DNA of 64,000 nt from Halopolyspora algeriensis (GCF_003337235.1 NZ_QPJC01000010.1:62001-126000), one strand, 5' to 3'; counted from the stretch's first letter, positions 16,582 through 26,163 are shown. A program made the numbers and translations. The notes: generated by a model not told the origin, from the letters alone.

Positions 16582-16781
16582 GGCTTTCTCACTCCTCCAA
16601 TGGCACCGGTGTGGCGGCTGTTCGGCCCCCACACCTCGTTGGTCTGGCACGGTCCTTCCGATAGCGAACACTGCGAGCCGCCACCGGCGCAACTGCTGAC
16701 GGTATGACACGCCGCTGCAATCTCAGAGACTGACTGTAGTTGTGCCCCCGGACAATCGGCCACCTGCATACCGGTCGGTAA

Positions 16782-16804
16782 CAGTGACGGTTCGCGCGTC
16801 ACTG
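16782..16804. promoter_or_regulatory. inverted repeat upstream of aceE
   Basis: CAGTGACG and CGTCACTG form perfect 8-base arms around a 7-base spacer, 81-103 bases before the aceE start. The site lies in the 303-base divergent region between the DUF3052 gene and aceE and may be an operator for either. The regulator is unknown. Confidence 0.4.
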
Positions 16805-16884
16805 ACCAGGATGGGGGAAGATGGCGTGGTCGGCCTCACAGGCCGGCCGGTGGTAAGCGTCCACGACGTAGTCGAGGAGTTCCC

Positions 16885-19665
16885 TTGTCCCCGAACAACA
16901 GCGAGACCAGTGGCGCAGGCTCCCCGCAGAAGGTACGGGTTATCCGGGAGGGGCTGGCCTCGCACTTGCCGGACATCGACCAGGAGGAGACCGAGGAGTG
17001 GCTGGACTCGTTCAACTCCGTTCTCTCCAGGCACGGTCAGCAGCGTGCCCGGTACCTGATGCTGCGGCTGCTGCAGCGCTCCCGTGAAACGGGTGTCGGT
17101 GTTCCTTCGCTGGTCAGCACCGACTATGTCAACACGATCCACACCGAGCAGGAGCCGTGGTTCCCCGGTGACGAGGAGACCGAGCGGCGCTACCGCGCCT
17201 GGATGCGCTGGAACGCCGCGATCATGGTGCAGCGGGCACAGCGCCCCGGCATCGGCGTCGGCGGCCACATCTCGTCCTTCGCCTCGTCGGCGAGCCTGTA
17301 CGAGGTCGGCTTCAACTGGTTCTTCCGGGGCAAGGACCATCCCGGTGGGGGCGATCACCTCTACATCCAGGGGCACGCCTCCCCCGGCATCTACGCGCGC
17401 GCGTACCTCGAGGGCAGGCTGAGCGCCGACCAGCTCGACGGTTTCCGGCAGGAGTACTCGCACGCCGGCCCCGGCGGGGGACTGCCGTCCTACCCGCATC
17501 CCCGCCTGATGCCGGACTTCTGGGAGTTCCCGACGGTGTCGATGGGCCTGGGGCCGCAGAACGCGATCTTCCAGGCCCGGTTCAACCGCTATCTTCACGA
17601 CCGCGGCATCAAGGACACCAGCAGGCAGCACGTCTGGGCGTTCCTCGGCGACGGCGAGATGAACGAGCCGGAATCGCGGGGTCTGCTGCACGTGGCGGCC
17701 AACGAGGGCCTGGACAACCTGACGTTCGTGGTCAACTGCAACCTGCAGCAGCTCGATGGCCCGGTTCGGGGCAACGGCAAGATCGTCCAGGAGCTGGAGG
17801 CGTTCTTCCGCGGTGCCGGGTGGAACGTCATCAAGGTCGTGTGGGGCCGCGAGTGGGACGCTCTGCTGCACGCCGACCGCGACGGCGCGCTGGTCAACCT
17901 GATGAACACCACCCTGGACGGGGACTACCAGACCTACAAGGCCAATGACGGCGCCTTCGTCCGCGAGCACTTCTTCGGCAGGGATCCCCGCACCAAGGAG
18001 ATGGTCAAGAACTACACCGACGACCAGATCTGGGGTCTGCGCCGCGGCGGCCACGACTACCGCAAGGTCTACGCGGCCTACAAGGCGGCGATGGAGCACC
18101 ACGGCCAACCCACGGTGATCCTGGCCAAGACGATCAAGGGCTACGGCCTGGGTGCGCATTTCGAGGGGCGTAACGCCACGCATCAGATGAAGAAGCTGAC
18201 CCTGGACGACATGAAGCTCTTCCGGGACAGCCTGCGCATCCCGATCTCGGACGAGCAGCTCGACCAGGACCCGTACCTGCCGCCGTACTACCACCCCGGC
18301 GAGGACTCGCCCGAGGTCGAGTACCTGCACGAGCGGCGTAGGCAGCTCGGCGGCTACCTGCCGGAACGACGGACCAAGTCCAAGGCCCTGGTCCTGCCGG
18401 GCGACAAGGTCTACGACGTGATCCGGCGCGGTTCCGGCAAGCAGGAAGTGGCCACCACGATGGCCTTCGTCCGGCTGCTCAAGGACCTGGCCAAGGACCC
18501 GGAGATCGGCCCTCGCCTCGTACCGATCATTCCGGACGAGGCACGCACCTTCGGGATGGATTCGATGTTTCCCTCCCAGAAGATCTACAACCCGCTGGGC
18601 CAGTCCTACACGCCGGTGGACTACCAGCTCATGCTCGCCTACCGCGAGAGCGAGCAGGGGCAGATCCTGCACGAGGGAATCAACGAGGCCGGTTCCGCCG
18701 CGTCGTTCATCGCGGCGGGCAGCAGCTATGCCACGCACGGCGAGCCGATGATCCCGGTCTACATCTTCTACTCGATGTTCGGATTCCAGCGCACCGGCGA
18801 CACCTTGTGGTCCGCGGGAGACCAGATGTCCCGCGGTTTCCTGCTCGGCGCGACCGCCGGTCGCACGACGCTGGTCGGTGAGGGGCTGCAGCACGCCGAC
18901 GGGCACTCGCTGCTGCTCGCGCTGACGAACCCGGCCGTGGTCTCCTACGATCCCGCGTGGGCGTTCGAAGTGGCTCACATCGTCAAAGACGGCCTGCGGC
19001 GGATGTACGGCGAGAACGCCGAGAACGTCTTCTACTACCTGACCGTCTACAACGAGCCGTACCAGCAACCGGCCGAGCCGGAGGACCTGGACGTGGACGC
19101 CCTGCTGCGCGGTCTGTACCGGTACCGGCAGGCGCCGGGCAGCTCGGGGCCGCGCGTGCAGATCCTGACATCCGGGGTGACCATGCCGGAGGCACTGCGG
19201 GCCCAGGAGATGCTCGCCGAGGAGTGGGGCGTGCAGGCCGACGTGTGGTCGGCCACCTCGTGGACGGAACTGCGGCGCGAAGCCGAGAGCGCCGAGCAGC
19301 ACAATCTGACCCATCCCGAAGACGAGCCCCGGGTGCCGTACGTGACCCGGGCTCTGAGCGGCGAGGGCCGGGGGCCGGTGGTCGCGGTCAGCGACTGGAT
19401 GCGGGCGGTACCGGATCTCATCCGCCCGTGGGTTCCGTCGGAGATGGTCACTCTCGGCACCGACGGCTTCGGGTTCTCCGATACGCGACCGGCTGCACGG
19501 AGGGTCTTCCTCGTCGACGCGGAATCCACCGTGGTCGCCGCGCTCGCGTCTCTCGCCCGCAGCGGCGAGATGGAGGCCGCCAGGGCCGGCGAGGCAGCCC
19601 GCAAGTACCGCATCGACGATGCGCAGGCCGCCGGTCCGCAAACCACGGATCCGGGCGTCGCGTAA
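16885..19665 (+). CDS. aceE: pyruvate dehydrogenase E1 component, homodimeric
   Basis: The protein has 926 residues, the usual length of the homodimeric AceE. The thiamine-diphosphate/magnesium motif is [10 protein letters not shown] with a downstream [14 protein letters not shown], and the substrate-channel region [15 protein letters not shown] is recognisable. It decarboxylates pyruvate and passes the acetyl group to lipoyl E2, supplying acetyl-CoA. That suits its place just upstream of the fatty-acid synthesis locus. The TTG start has GAGGAG before it, and the alternative frames here are antisense shadows. Confidence 0.96.
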   Translation: MSPNNSETSGAGSPQKVRVIREGLASHLPDIDQEETEEWLDSFNSVLSRHGQQRARYLMLRLLQRSRETGVGVPSLVSTDYVNTIHTEQEPWFPGDEETERRYRAWMRWNAAIMVQRAQRPGIGVGGHISSFASSASLYEVGFNWFFRGKDHPGGGDHLYIQGHASPGIYARAYLEGRLSADQLDGFRQEYSHAGPGGGLPSYPHPRLMPDFWEFPTVSMGLGPQNAIFQARFNRYLHDRGIKDTSRQHVWAFLGDGEMNEPESRGLLHVAANEGLDNLTFVVNCNLQQLDGPVRGNGKIVQELEAFFRGAGWNVIKVVWGREWDALLHADRDGALVNLMNTTLDGDYQTYKANDGAFVREHFFGRDPRTKEMVKNYTDDQIWGLRRGGHDYRKVYAAYKAAMEHHGQPTVILAKTIKGYGLGAHFEGRNATHQMKKLTLDDMKLFRDSLRIPISDEQLDQDPYLPPYYHPGEDSPEVEYLHERRRQLGGYLPERRTKSKALVLPGDKVYDVIRRGSGKQEVATTMAFVRLLKDLAKDPEIGPRLVPIIPDEARTFGMDSMFPSQKIYNPLGQSYTPVDYQLMLAYRESEQGQILHEGINEAGSAASFIAAGSSYATHGEPMIPVYIFYSMFGFQRTGDTLWSAGDQMSRGFLLGATAGRTTLVGEGLQHADGHSLLLALTNPAVVSYDPAWAFEVAHIVKDGLRRMYGENAENVFYYLTVYNEPYQQPAEPEDLDVDALLRGLYRYRQAPGSSGPRVQILTSGVTMPEALRAQEMLAEEWGVQADVWSATSWTELRREAESAEQHNLTHPEDEPRVPYVTRALSGEGRGPVVAVSDWMRAVPDLIRPWVPSEMVTLGTDGFGFSDTRPAARRVFLVDAESTVVAALASLARSGEMEAARAGEAARKYRIDDAQAAGPQTTDPGVA

Positions 19666-19743
19666 GCGTGCGGGGGTGGGTGCGAGACTCGCGCCCATCC
19701 CCGCACGGCGGGCTCGACCACGAACCTCTTGGAGAACCGCACC

Positions 19744-20211
19744 ATGGATTCGCTCACCTCGGAGGAGGCAGCACACCTGCGCCGCGCGATCTCGTTGGCC
19801 GCCGAGACCGCCCGCTTCGGGAATCGCCCGTTCGGAGCGGTGCTGGCCGGGTCGGACGGCACGGTGCTCGCCGAAGGGAGCAACACCGTCGCCGCGACCG
19901 GGGATCTCACGGCACACGCGGAGTCCGTCGCCCTGCGCCGCGCCGGGGCCGAACTCGGGTTGGACGCGCTGCGCGAGACCACGATGTTCGCCAGCGGTGA
20001 GCCCTGCCCGATGTGCACCACCGCGATGTATCAGGCCGGGGTGAGCCGGGTGGTTTTCGGGATGCCGCTGCCCCGGGCGCAGGCCGCCTTCCCGCCGGAC
20101 GAGCGCGCCATGAACCTGCGCACCCGGGACGTGCTGGCGCTCCTGCCCCAGCCGGTCGAGCTCATCGGCCCCGTCCTGGAGGACGAAGCAGCCGCCGTGT
20201 TCCCCGGGTGA
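19744..20211 (+). CDS. nucleoside deaminase (cytidine/guanine deaminase fold)
   Basis: The protein has 155 residues with the zinc-binding signatures TAHAESVALR (His-Ala-Glu) and GEPCPMCTTAMY (Pro-Cys-x-x-Cys), as in guanine deaminases and TadA-like enzymes. The sequence between them fits the small nucleoside deaminase branch rather than tRNA-specific TadA, but the substrate (guanine, cytosine or another base) cannot be fixed. It follows aceE by 78 bases on the same strand. Confidence 0.87.
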   Translation: MDSLTSEEAAHLRRAISLAAETARFGNRPFGAVLAGSDGTVLAEGSNTVAATGDLTAHAESVALRRAGAELGLDALRETTMFASGEPCPMCTTAMYQAGVSRVVFGMPLPRAQAAFPPDERAMNLRTRDVLALLPQPVELIGPVLEDEAAAVFPG

Positions 20212-20400
20212 TGCCGGTCGGGTCTGCCCGCCCCGAGCCGGCCGTTCCCGCATGAGGCGGATCACGCGGGCCGACTCGAACGATCTGTCGAACACACGTG
20301 CGCATCCGGGTAGACTGGGGTCAGTCACTGGTCGAGTGATCGACGTGGAGCTTTCGGTCAGAAGCTACCGGCCAGGGGCTGTCGGACGGGGGGCTGTCGG

Positions 20401-20649
20401 ATGAACGAGACGGATCGCGCCATCCTCGCCTTCGAGAGCGAGTGGTGGCACCAGGCGGGCAGCAAGGAACGCAACATCCGGGAGCGTTTCGGGTTTTCCC
20501 CGACTCGCTACTATCAGCGCCTGAACCGCCTGCTCGACGATCCGGAAGCACTGGAGCAGGATCCGGCTCTGGTCAAGCGGCTGCTGCGGTTGCGTGATGC
20601 GCGTGCCGAGCACCGTGCCGACGCGTCCCGGCGGAAGCAGGAGCACTGA
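20401..20649 (+). CDS. DUF3263 small helix-turn-helix protein
   Basis: The protein has 82 residues: MNETDRAILAFESEWWHQAG, then GFSPTRYYQRLNRLLDDPEA. This is the pattern of DUF3263, a short actinobacterial family with a helix-turn-helix core. The ATG follows GGGGGCTGTCGG, a poor ribosome binding site. The function of the family is not known; a small DNA-binding protein is the best guess. Confidence 0.85.
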   Translation: MNETDRAILAFESEWWHQAGSKERNIRERFGFSPTRYYQRLNRLLDDPEALEQDPALVKRLLRLRDARAEHRADASRRKQEH

Positions 20650-20858
20650 GAGCCACCATCACCGTGCCGTGGTCGCCCCGGTGACCGTGGACCGTGCCTT
20701 TCACGAGCACGAAGGTCGTCCGGCCGATCATGGCCGTGCTGGGCGGTTTCTCGAAATTCCGCCCGAGATGCGTCGGAAGGCACCCGAGACCGCGGTGCGA
20801 CAGCACGGGAGCCCGATACCCGCCGGCGCCGACCGACCGGCATGGCAGGCTGACAGCC

Positions 20859-22073
20859 ATGGGCAACGGCAGCGCGGACGAGCAGGGCAGCATCCCTCGC
20901 ACGCAGGTGTCGCCGAAGACGCTGCGGCGGCTGGAACACGCCTCGGGCGGGCTCGCCAACTCGAGTATCGGCGCGATGGAGCAGCGACTGCCGTGGTTTC
21001 GGCGGTTGCCTGCCGACCAGCGCGCCAGTGTGCTGCTGGTGACCCAGACCGGCGTGTCCAATTTCGTGTCGTGGCTGCAGGATCCGACCGAGGCGATCCG
21101 GCTGACCGCCGAGGCGTTCCGCTCCGCGCCGAAGGACCTTTCCCAGTGGGTGAGCCTGCGCCAGACCGTCGAGATGGTGCGGGCGGCGATCGATGTCTTC
21201 GAACAGCAACTCCCCGACCTGGCCGAGGACGAGTCCGAGCGGACTCTGCTGACCGAGGCGATCCTGCGCTACACGCGGGAGATCGCCTTCGCCGCGGCCA
21301 CGTCCTACGCGGCGGCGGCCGAGTCCCGCGGTGCCTGGGATGCGCGGCTGGAAGCACTGGTCGTCGACGGGATCGTGCGGGGAGACACCGAGGAATCCCT
21401 GCTCTCACGTGCGGCGGCGCTCGGCTGGGAACCTTCCTCGGAGGCCACCGTGCTCGTCGGCAACGCCCCGTCGGACGACCCGCCCAGCATCGTGTATCAG
21501 GTACGCAGCCGGGCCGCTCGGGCCGGGCGGTCGGTGCTGCTGGGAGTGCAGGGCAGCCGGCTGGTGGTCGTGTTCGGGGAGCCGTCCGACCGGCGAGCCG
21601 GACGCGAGTCCGCGACGAGCATCACCGAGGCTTTCGGAGAGGGGCCCGTGGTGGTGGGGCCGACCGTGTCGAGCCTGACCGAGGCGCACCGTTCGGCCAG
21701 CGACGCCATGTCGGCCTTGCGCGCGGTCGTGGCCTGGCCGGCGGCGCCGCGCCCGGTGCCTGCCGAGGACCTGCTGCCCGAACGGGCCCTCGCCGGGGAT
21801 CCGGAAGCCGAGCGCCAGCTCATCGAGAAAATCATGCTGCCGCTGGTCGACGCGGGCAGCGCTCTGATGGAGACCGTGGACACCTACCTCGAGGTCGGCG
21901 GTGTCCTGGAAAGCTGCGCACGGCAGCTCTACGTGCATCCCAACACCGTGCGGTACCGGCTGCGCCGCGTCTCCGAGATCACCGGCCGGACACTGACCAA
22001 TCCGCGTGACGCCCTCATCCTGCGCACGGCCCTGGCCGTCGGGCGCCTGGCCAAGTCGCGGGGCCTGTGGTGA
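20859..22073 (+). CDS. fasR: PucR-type regulator of fatty acid synthesis (FasR-like)
   Basis: The protein has 404 residues. The C-terminus holds the PucR/CdaR helix-turn-helix (VGGVLESCARQLYVHPNTVR, YRLRRVSEITGRTL). The N-terminal part resembles the actinobacterial regulators encoded directly before fabD, such as Streptomyces FasR and the M. tuberculosis protein between aceE and fabD. FasR activates the fabD operon. Here the regulator and fabD are on the same strand but separated by 3.1 kb of foreign-looking minus-strand genes. The ATG at 20859 is the family-like start. Confidence 0.88.
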   Translation: MGNGSADEQGSIPRTQVSPKTLRRLEHASGGLANSSIGAMEQRLPWFRRLPADQRASVLLVTQTGVSNFVSWLQDPTEAIRLTAEAFRSAPKDLSQWVSLRQTVEMVRAAIDVFEQQLPDLAEDESERTLLTEAILRYTREIAFAAATSYAAAAESRGAWDARLEALVVDGIVRGDTEESLLSRAAALGWEPSSEATVLVGNAPSDDPPSIVYQVRSRAARAGRSVLLGVQGSRLVVVFGEPSDRRAGRESATSITEAFGEGPVVVGPTVSSLTEAHRSASDAMSALRAVVAWPAAPRPVPAEDLLPERALAGDPEAERQLIEKIMLPLVDAGSALMETVDTYLEVGGVLESCARQLYVHPNTVRYRLRRVSEITGRTLTNPRDALILRTALAVGRLAKSRGLW

Positions 22074-22080
22074 GGTGCGA

Positions 22081-22407
22081 TCAAACCACCTTCGCCGCAC
22101 CGACCCGCACGAAATCCAGCGCCCAGCCCTCCGGCACGATCCGCTGCTCGCTGTAGCGCCACCCGAACTCCTCGGCCACCGCGAACAGCTCCGCCTTGCT
22201 CAAGTGCCGGTACCGGTCCCAGTACACCACCGTATTCGGTTCGGCTTCCCGCTGCCGCAACTCCTTCCGCAACCGCGACGTGGCACGCCAACGTCGCAAT
22301 GCACGCACGACACGCGGAGGTTTGAACACTTCTGTGAAAGCCAGCCAAACCACAAGTACAATTGTGAACTGCACAAAACGAATCGTTGCAGTGTCGATAA
22401 ATTCCAC
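22081..22407 (-). CDS. small membrane-anchored protein, paralogue of the next gene
   Basis: The protein has 108 residues with one N-terminal membrane helix (RFVQFTIVLVVWLAFTEV), a basic linker and a soluble C-terminal domain (RYRHLSKAELFAVAEEFGWR). The soluble part lines up with that of the protein at 22422-22724 (RY...LS...A...GY...), so the two are diverged duplicates. The GTG start has AGGGTGG before it. As the last gene of a T7SS-like cassette it may be an immunity or accessory protein; the family is unknown to me. Confidence 0.65.
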   Translation of the reverse strand: MEFIDTATIRFVQFTIVLVVWLAFTEVFKPPRVVRALRRWRATSRLRKELRQREAEPNTVVYWDRYRHLSKAELFAVAEEFGWRYSEQRIVPEGWALDFVRVGAAKVV

Positions 22408-22421
22408 TTTGAGCCACCCTG

Positions 22422-22724
22422 CTAAATGCTGATCGGCGTAAAATGAAAATGATAGAAAATGCCGCCGTGAAACCCGAACCCCGATATTTCATATCCCTCT
22501 TGATTTGCTACTTCTGCAATCATTTCACGTGATAAACCTCTCAGCTTGTACCGGCGCATACACACCACACCGTCATGAGAGCCCCGCGGAGAACGAAGTT
22601 CGTTTCTAAGGGTTTCCACCAGTTGATAAGCTCCTCGCCTGCGCACAACAAATCGCTCGACCTGAAACCAGGCAATAAAGCAGAACGCCGCCACAACACC
22701 GAAGAGAAATATTAAGTCGCTCAT
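22422..22724 (-). CDS. small membrane-anchored protein, paralogue of the preceding entry
   Basis: The protein has 100 residues with an N-terminal membrane helix (LIFLFGVVAAFCFIAWF), basic residues (VVRRRGAYQ) and a soluble domain (RYKLRGLSREMIAEVANQEG) similar to that of the 22081-22407 protein. An AAGGAA ribosome binding site precedes the ATG. The local sequence is AT-rich compared with the core genes on both sides. The pair probably arose by tandem duplication within the cassette. Confidence 0.65.
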   Translation of the reverse strand: MSDLIFLFGVVAAFCFIAWFQVERFVVRRRGAYQLVETLRNELRSPRGSHDGVVCMRRYKLRGLSREMIAEVANQEGYEISGFGFHGGIFYHFHFTPISI

Positions 22725-22759
22725 TTTTCCTTAATCTCCAAATCGAAGCTCCTTGTTGA

Positions 22760-23413
22760 TTACATCAAACCATCGAGCCTCGTCTCGATCGACGACCGTG
22801 TTCCCGGTTTACGAAAAGAGACCGTGCCGAGTATTCCACGCATAATAGCAAGGTAATTGTCCCAATCATCAAGCGCTTCCGTGGCAAGAGCCAGCGTTGC
22901 CATGCGACTACCGTCTGGCAACGGAATAAACGCTTGAATCTGCCTGGTTGTACGAACGCTGTCTTCCTGACTCCCCAGCAGTTCAGCGGAAAGCGTCACC
23001 TGACTCTCATCCGCCACCAGCAGCGCCGGACCGGTCGAGAGCTCGTCGACGGCAGTCTCCCGAGTTTTTCCTCGCAGTCACAAAGACTTTTCCAGCGTAG
23101 AAAGTGGATCATTACCAGGTACATCAGCAAGAATGAGGCTGGCGGTGAACTGCGCCGTGGTCAATCGAGGCACATCATCTTCGTCCGACCTCAAAAGGCA
23201 GGTAGCTCCGTAACGAACACCTTGGTCCCATATGTGTTTGAGCAAATTCTCCTGAATGAAGGCATGCCGCAAACGCTCTTCGAGCGTAGTCTGTGGATTT
23301 ACCAAGCCAATATACTCCATCATCCGCGACATTCTATGCTCAGCTTCGTCTCCGAATCCCATTGGGACAAAAAATTCCGGAACATCAAACCATATGGGAC
23401 TCTCTTCTTGCAT
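22760..23413 (-). pseudogene. T7SS-cassette associated protein interrupted by an in-frame TGA
   Basis: Two frames, 23413-23081 and 23077-22760, are in the same phase and separated only by one TGA at 23080-23078. Read through, they give one protein of about 216 residues, with TAQFTASLILADVPGNDPLS before the stop and ETAVDELSTGPALLVADESQ after it. A C-terminal block IQAFIPLPDGSRMATLALAT then leads to WDNYLAIMRGI. This is the layout of a family I recall beside type VII effector genes in Pseudonocardiaceae. The ATG at 23413 has GAGGA before it. The gene is disabled, unless the stop is a sequencing error. Confidence 0.7.
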
Positions 23414-23448
23414 GGTCGTCCTCAATTTTTGCGCATCGGACTATTTTT

Positions 23449-24639
23449 CTACCTGACCTGAAGAGCGTTACCGACAAGGGCGCCGAACGCGGCCCCTCTC
23501 TTTTCTTCCTTTTCCGTTTCTCCCGGAGTGACCCATTCTGTCACAGTCGGAACTTGAGTGACCGTATTTACGAATGATTGACTCACCTTGGCGCCAGTTT
23601 CCGCTACATGTGAGTAACCGAGCGACTCCATAGCCATTTTGGGCACCATGGAAGCTTCCTGCATATCATCGCCGAGCCCACGGCAAAATTGTCCTGACTT
23701 GCTCAGCAGCCCTACGGAGTCACCAGCGAAGTCAATACCTTTGGTTACAGCACCAATCCCTGGAACCAGACCCGCAACATCAGCGCCCAGTCCGGCCCAT
23801 GCACCTTTGTTTTCCGACTTCTCCTCCCAGTTCAGCCCCATGTCGAGGCTGTGGCCTGCCAAGGCAACAGCACCAGCTGCAAGCGCTATGGGGCCGAATA
23901 TCGGCGCAAGCACAGGAATAAACGCCAACGACCCCGCCACGGCCGACACGACGCCTGCGATGTCGCCGATAAAGCCGGCGTTCTCGGCGACCCAGTCGAC
24001 GAGCTGCTCCCACCACCCGGGCTCGGGTGGGGCGAGACCGTCGTCGGCGGCCTGGATCTTGCGGGCCGTGTCGTCGGCGGTACCCTCGTGCTCGTGCTTG
24101 AGTTTCTCCGCCCGGCGAAGGATCTCCTCGAGTGAGGTCCGGGCTTGCTCGGCCCGCTTGGCGGCGGCATCGGCTTGCGCTCGCGCCTGAGCCAGCCGCT
24201 GCTCGGCATCCTGCAGCTCCGCGTCGGTGTCGAAGCGCTGTCCAGCCAGGTTGAACGCGGGATTGGCGTTGGCCTTCTCCAGCGCGGTCTCGGTTTCGGC
24301 GACCTGCCCCCGCGCGGCGCGGGCATCCTTCTCCAAGGTCTGCGCCCGGTTCTGGTACTGCGAGAGGTTCTCCTCCCAGAACCGCAGATGCCCCGAGGCT
24401 CTGTCGAGCGACTTGTGCGCGTTGTCCAGGTACGTGGGCAGGTCCTCGATCCGCTCGGCGAACGCCTTCGAGGCCTCGCCCTGCCAGACGTCGGATTGAT
24501 TCTTGACGTCGTTGAGGACCTCGTAAGTCTCCCGGAGATACGTCGCGGTCCTGTTCAGCTTGCCCGCGAGCTCACCCGTGGCGGCCACGCTGCCCGGCGC
24601 CGGGTTGTAACCGATCCCGGACCAGCCTTCCTGGCTCAC
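23449..24639 (-). CDS. putative type VII secretion effector (T7SS-signal/WXG-like N-terminus)
   Basis: The protein has 396 residues. It opens with GIGYNPAPGSVAATGELAGK and a WxG motif (SDVWQGEASKAFAERIEDLP), the pattern of the T7SS secretion-signal domain. A long charged coiled coil (about 75-200) follows, then two glycine/alanine-rich hydrophobic segments (about 215-275) and a C-terminal 110 residues that match no toxin I know. The GTG start overlaps the TGA of the small upstream gene (GTGA). Such proteins are usually polymorphic toxins whose C-terminus varies. The toxic activity is unproven. Confidence 0.7.
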   Translation of the reverse strand: MSQEGWSGIGYNPAPGSVAATGELAGKLNRTATYLRETYEVLNDVKNQSDVWQGEASKAFAERIEDLPTYLDNAHKSLDRASGHLRFWEENLSQYQNRAQTLEKDARAARGQVAETETALEKANANPAFNLAGQRFDTDAELQDAEQRLAQARAQADAAAKRAEQARTSLEEILRRAEKLKHEHEGTADDTARKIQAADDGLAPPEPGWWEQLVDWVAENAGFIGDIAGVVSAVAGSLAFIPVLAPIFGPIALAAGAVALAGHSLDMGLNWEEKSENKGAWAGLGADVAGLVPGIGAVTKGIDFAGDSVGLLSKSGQFCRGLGDDMQEASMVPKMAMESLGYSHVAETGAKVSQSFVNTVTQVPTVTEWVTPGETEKEEKRGAAFGALVGNALQVR

Positions 24640-24950
24640 TTCCCGGCACCCCCGCCCAGCTCGACCTCCATCCCGGCGAAGCCCTCTTCGATCTGCTTTT
24701 CCAGCTCGACGTAGTCCTTCCTGGCCGAGTCCAGCCCCTCGGTGAGCTTGCCGGTGCATTCCTCGACCTTCTTCAGCCCGGTCCGCCAGGTCTCGCGGAA
24801 GTCGGCGCACGCCTGATCCAGCGTCCTGTACCCCAGTGACTCCGAGCTGATGTCGCGCATCGCGTTCAGCGCCTGCTCGAGGTTCTCCGAGCTCCGGGTG
24901 AGGTTGTTCTTCAGGGAATCCAGGCCCTCGATATCGACGCGGAAATCCAC
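24636..24950 (-). CDS. WXG100-like small helical protein (T7SS partner)
   Basis: The protein has 104 residues, all helical, with a central FRETWRTGLKKVEECTGKL and a charged coiled coil, ending in a short glycine tail. Size and pattern resemble ESX/WXG100-related partner proteins that are co-encoded with T7SS effectors. The GTG start has GAGGGGAC before it, and the gene overlaps the effector gene by four bases. It is the first gene of the five-gene minus-strand cassette. Confidence 0.7.
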   Translation of the reverse strand: MDFRVDIEGLDSLKNNLTRSSENLEQALNAMRDISSESLGYRTLDQACADFRETWRTGLKKVEECTGKLTEGLDSARKDYVELEKQIEEGFAGMEVELGGGAGK

Positions 24951-25038
24951 TGCCGTCCCCTCAAGTCGTGATCATGGCCGCAGCAGGATAGCGACACGAT
25001 CACCGGGACGGGTGAGGATTCACCGCATCACCGTTGAG

Positions 25039-25059
25039 GCGTGCCTCACACCGGCACGC
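25039..25059. promoter_or_regulatory. inverted repeat upstream of fabD
   Basis: GCGTGCC and GGCACGC form perfect 7-base arms around a 7-base spacer, in the 259-base divergent region between the T7SS cassette and fabD. It is a candidate site for FasR or for the cassette promoter. Confidence 0.35.
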
Positions 25060-25071
25060 GCTCACGCCGGC

Positions 25072-25087
25072 GTCACATATGGGTGAC
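25072..25087. promoter_or_regulatory. short inverted repeat upstream of fabD
   Basis: GTCAC-atatgg-GTGAC lies about 125 bases before the fabD start, followed by a further GTGACA. It is a second candidate operator in the region. The assignment to FasR is inferred from gene content only. Confidence 0.3.
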
Positions 25088-25209
25088 AAGTGACAAAGAC
25101 TCACGTCATTACAGGCACTGTGTCCCGCAGTCGTTGTAGACACTCCACAACGTTCCGGCGCTGACTTCGTCCGTGTCAGCATCAGCGCGATCGCCGGATA
25201 ACGTGTTCA

Positions 25210-26163
25210 GTGGCAGGCGTGATCGCGCTTCTTGCACCCGGACAGGGGGCTCAGGCCCCCGGCATGTTCGCCCCGTGGCTCGAGCTCGACGGAGTCGAGT
25301 CGCGCCTGACCGCATGGTCGGAACTCACCGGCCTGGACCTGGTTCGCCTCGGCACCACCGCCGATGCCGACGAGATCAAGGACACCGCAGTCACCCAGCC
25401 GCTGATCGTGGCGCTGTCCCTGATCGCGGCCGAGCAGCTGCGCAGCCGGGTCGAGATCCCGCAGGACGCGCCCGTGGCAGGCCACTCGGTCGGCGAGCTC
25501 GCGGCCGCCGCACTGGCCGGAGCACTGACCTTCGACGACGCCGTCACCCTCGCCGCGGTGCGCGGACGCGAGATGGCCGCGGCGTGCTCGCTCGAACCGA
25601 CCGGCATGTCGGCCGTCATGGGTGGCGACCCGGACGAGATCGTGACCCACCTGGACAAGCTCGGCCTCGACCCGGCGAACCGCAACGGTGCCGGACAGAT
25701 CGTCGCCGCGGGCCGTCGCTCCGCGCTGGAGGAGCTCGCCGAAGAGCCCCCCGCCGGTGCCCGGGTGCGGCCGCTACCCGTCGCCGGAGCCTTCCACACC
25801 CGCTTCATGACCCCCGCGCGGGAAACCATGAGCAACCACGCGGCCGAGGTCACCGTCTCCGATGCCCGACGGCCGTTGCTGTCGAACGCCGACGGCGCCG
25901 TGGTCTCCGACTCGCAGACCGTGCTGCACCGGCTGGTCGACCAGGTCACACGTCCTGTGCGCTGGGATTCGTGCATGGTGACGCTGGCCGAGCGCGGAGT
26001 CACGGCGGTCGTGGAACTCCCGCCCGCGGGCACCCTGTCCGGCTTGATACGCCGAGAAATCAAAGGCACCCAGGCCGTGAACCTCAAAACCCCTGACGAC
26101 CTGGACAAGGTCGCCGAACTGCTGGCCGAGCACAGCCCGAACCACTCCAGGAGCCAGGTGTGA
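25210..26163 (+). CDS. fabD: malonyl-CoA:ACP transacylase
   Basis: The protein has 317 residues. It contains the opening LLAPGQGAQAPGM, the nucleophile motif GHSVGEL and the catalytic histidine in AGAFHTRFM. It loads malonyl groups onto the acyl carrier protein for type II fatty acid synthesis. It is the first gene of fabD-fabH-acpP-fabF-accD6. GTG 25210 or GTG 25219 could start it; neither has a good ribosome binding site, so a leaderless transcript is possible. The stop overlaps the fabH start (GTGA). Confidence 0.95.
   Translation: MAGVIALLAPGQGAQAPGMFAPWLELDGVESRLTAWSELTGLDLVRLGTTADADEIKDTAVTQPLIVALSLIAAEQLRSRVEIPQDAPVAGHSVGELAAAALAGALTFDDAVTLAAVRGREMAAACSLEPTGMSAVMGGDPDEIVTHLDKLGLDPANRNGAGQIVAAGRRSALEELAEEPPAGARVRPLPVAGAFHTRFMTPARETMSNHAAEVTVSDARRPLLSNADGAVVSDSQTVLHRLVDQVTRPVRWDSCMVTLAERGVTAVVELPPAGTLSGLIRREIKGTQAVNLKTPDDLDKVAELLAEHSPNHSRSQV

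Noticed and set aside
16723-20328. A 1201-codon open frame on the minus strand across aceE
   Set aside because: It is fully antisense to aceE, which has clear family motifs; high GC keeps such shadow frames open.
23078-23080. Selenocysteine or programmed readthrough at the in-frame TGA
   Set aside because: The residue context shows no cysteine-type active site, and I see no obvious selenocysteine insertion hairpin; simple nonsense mutation is more likely.
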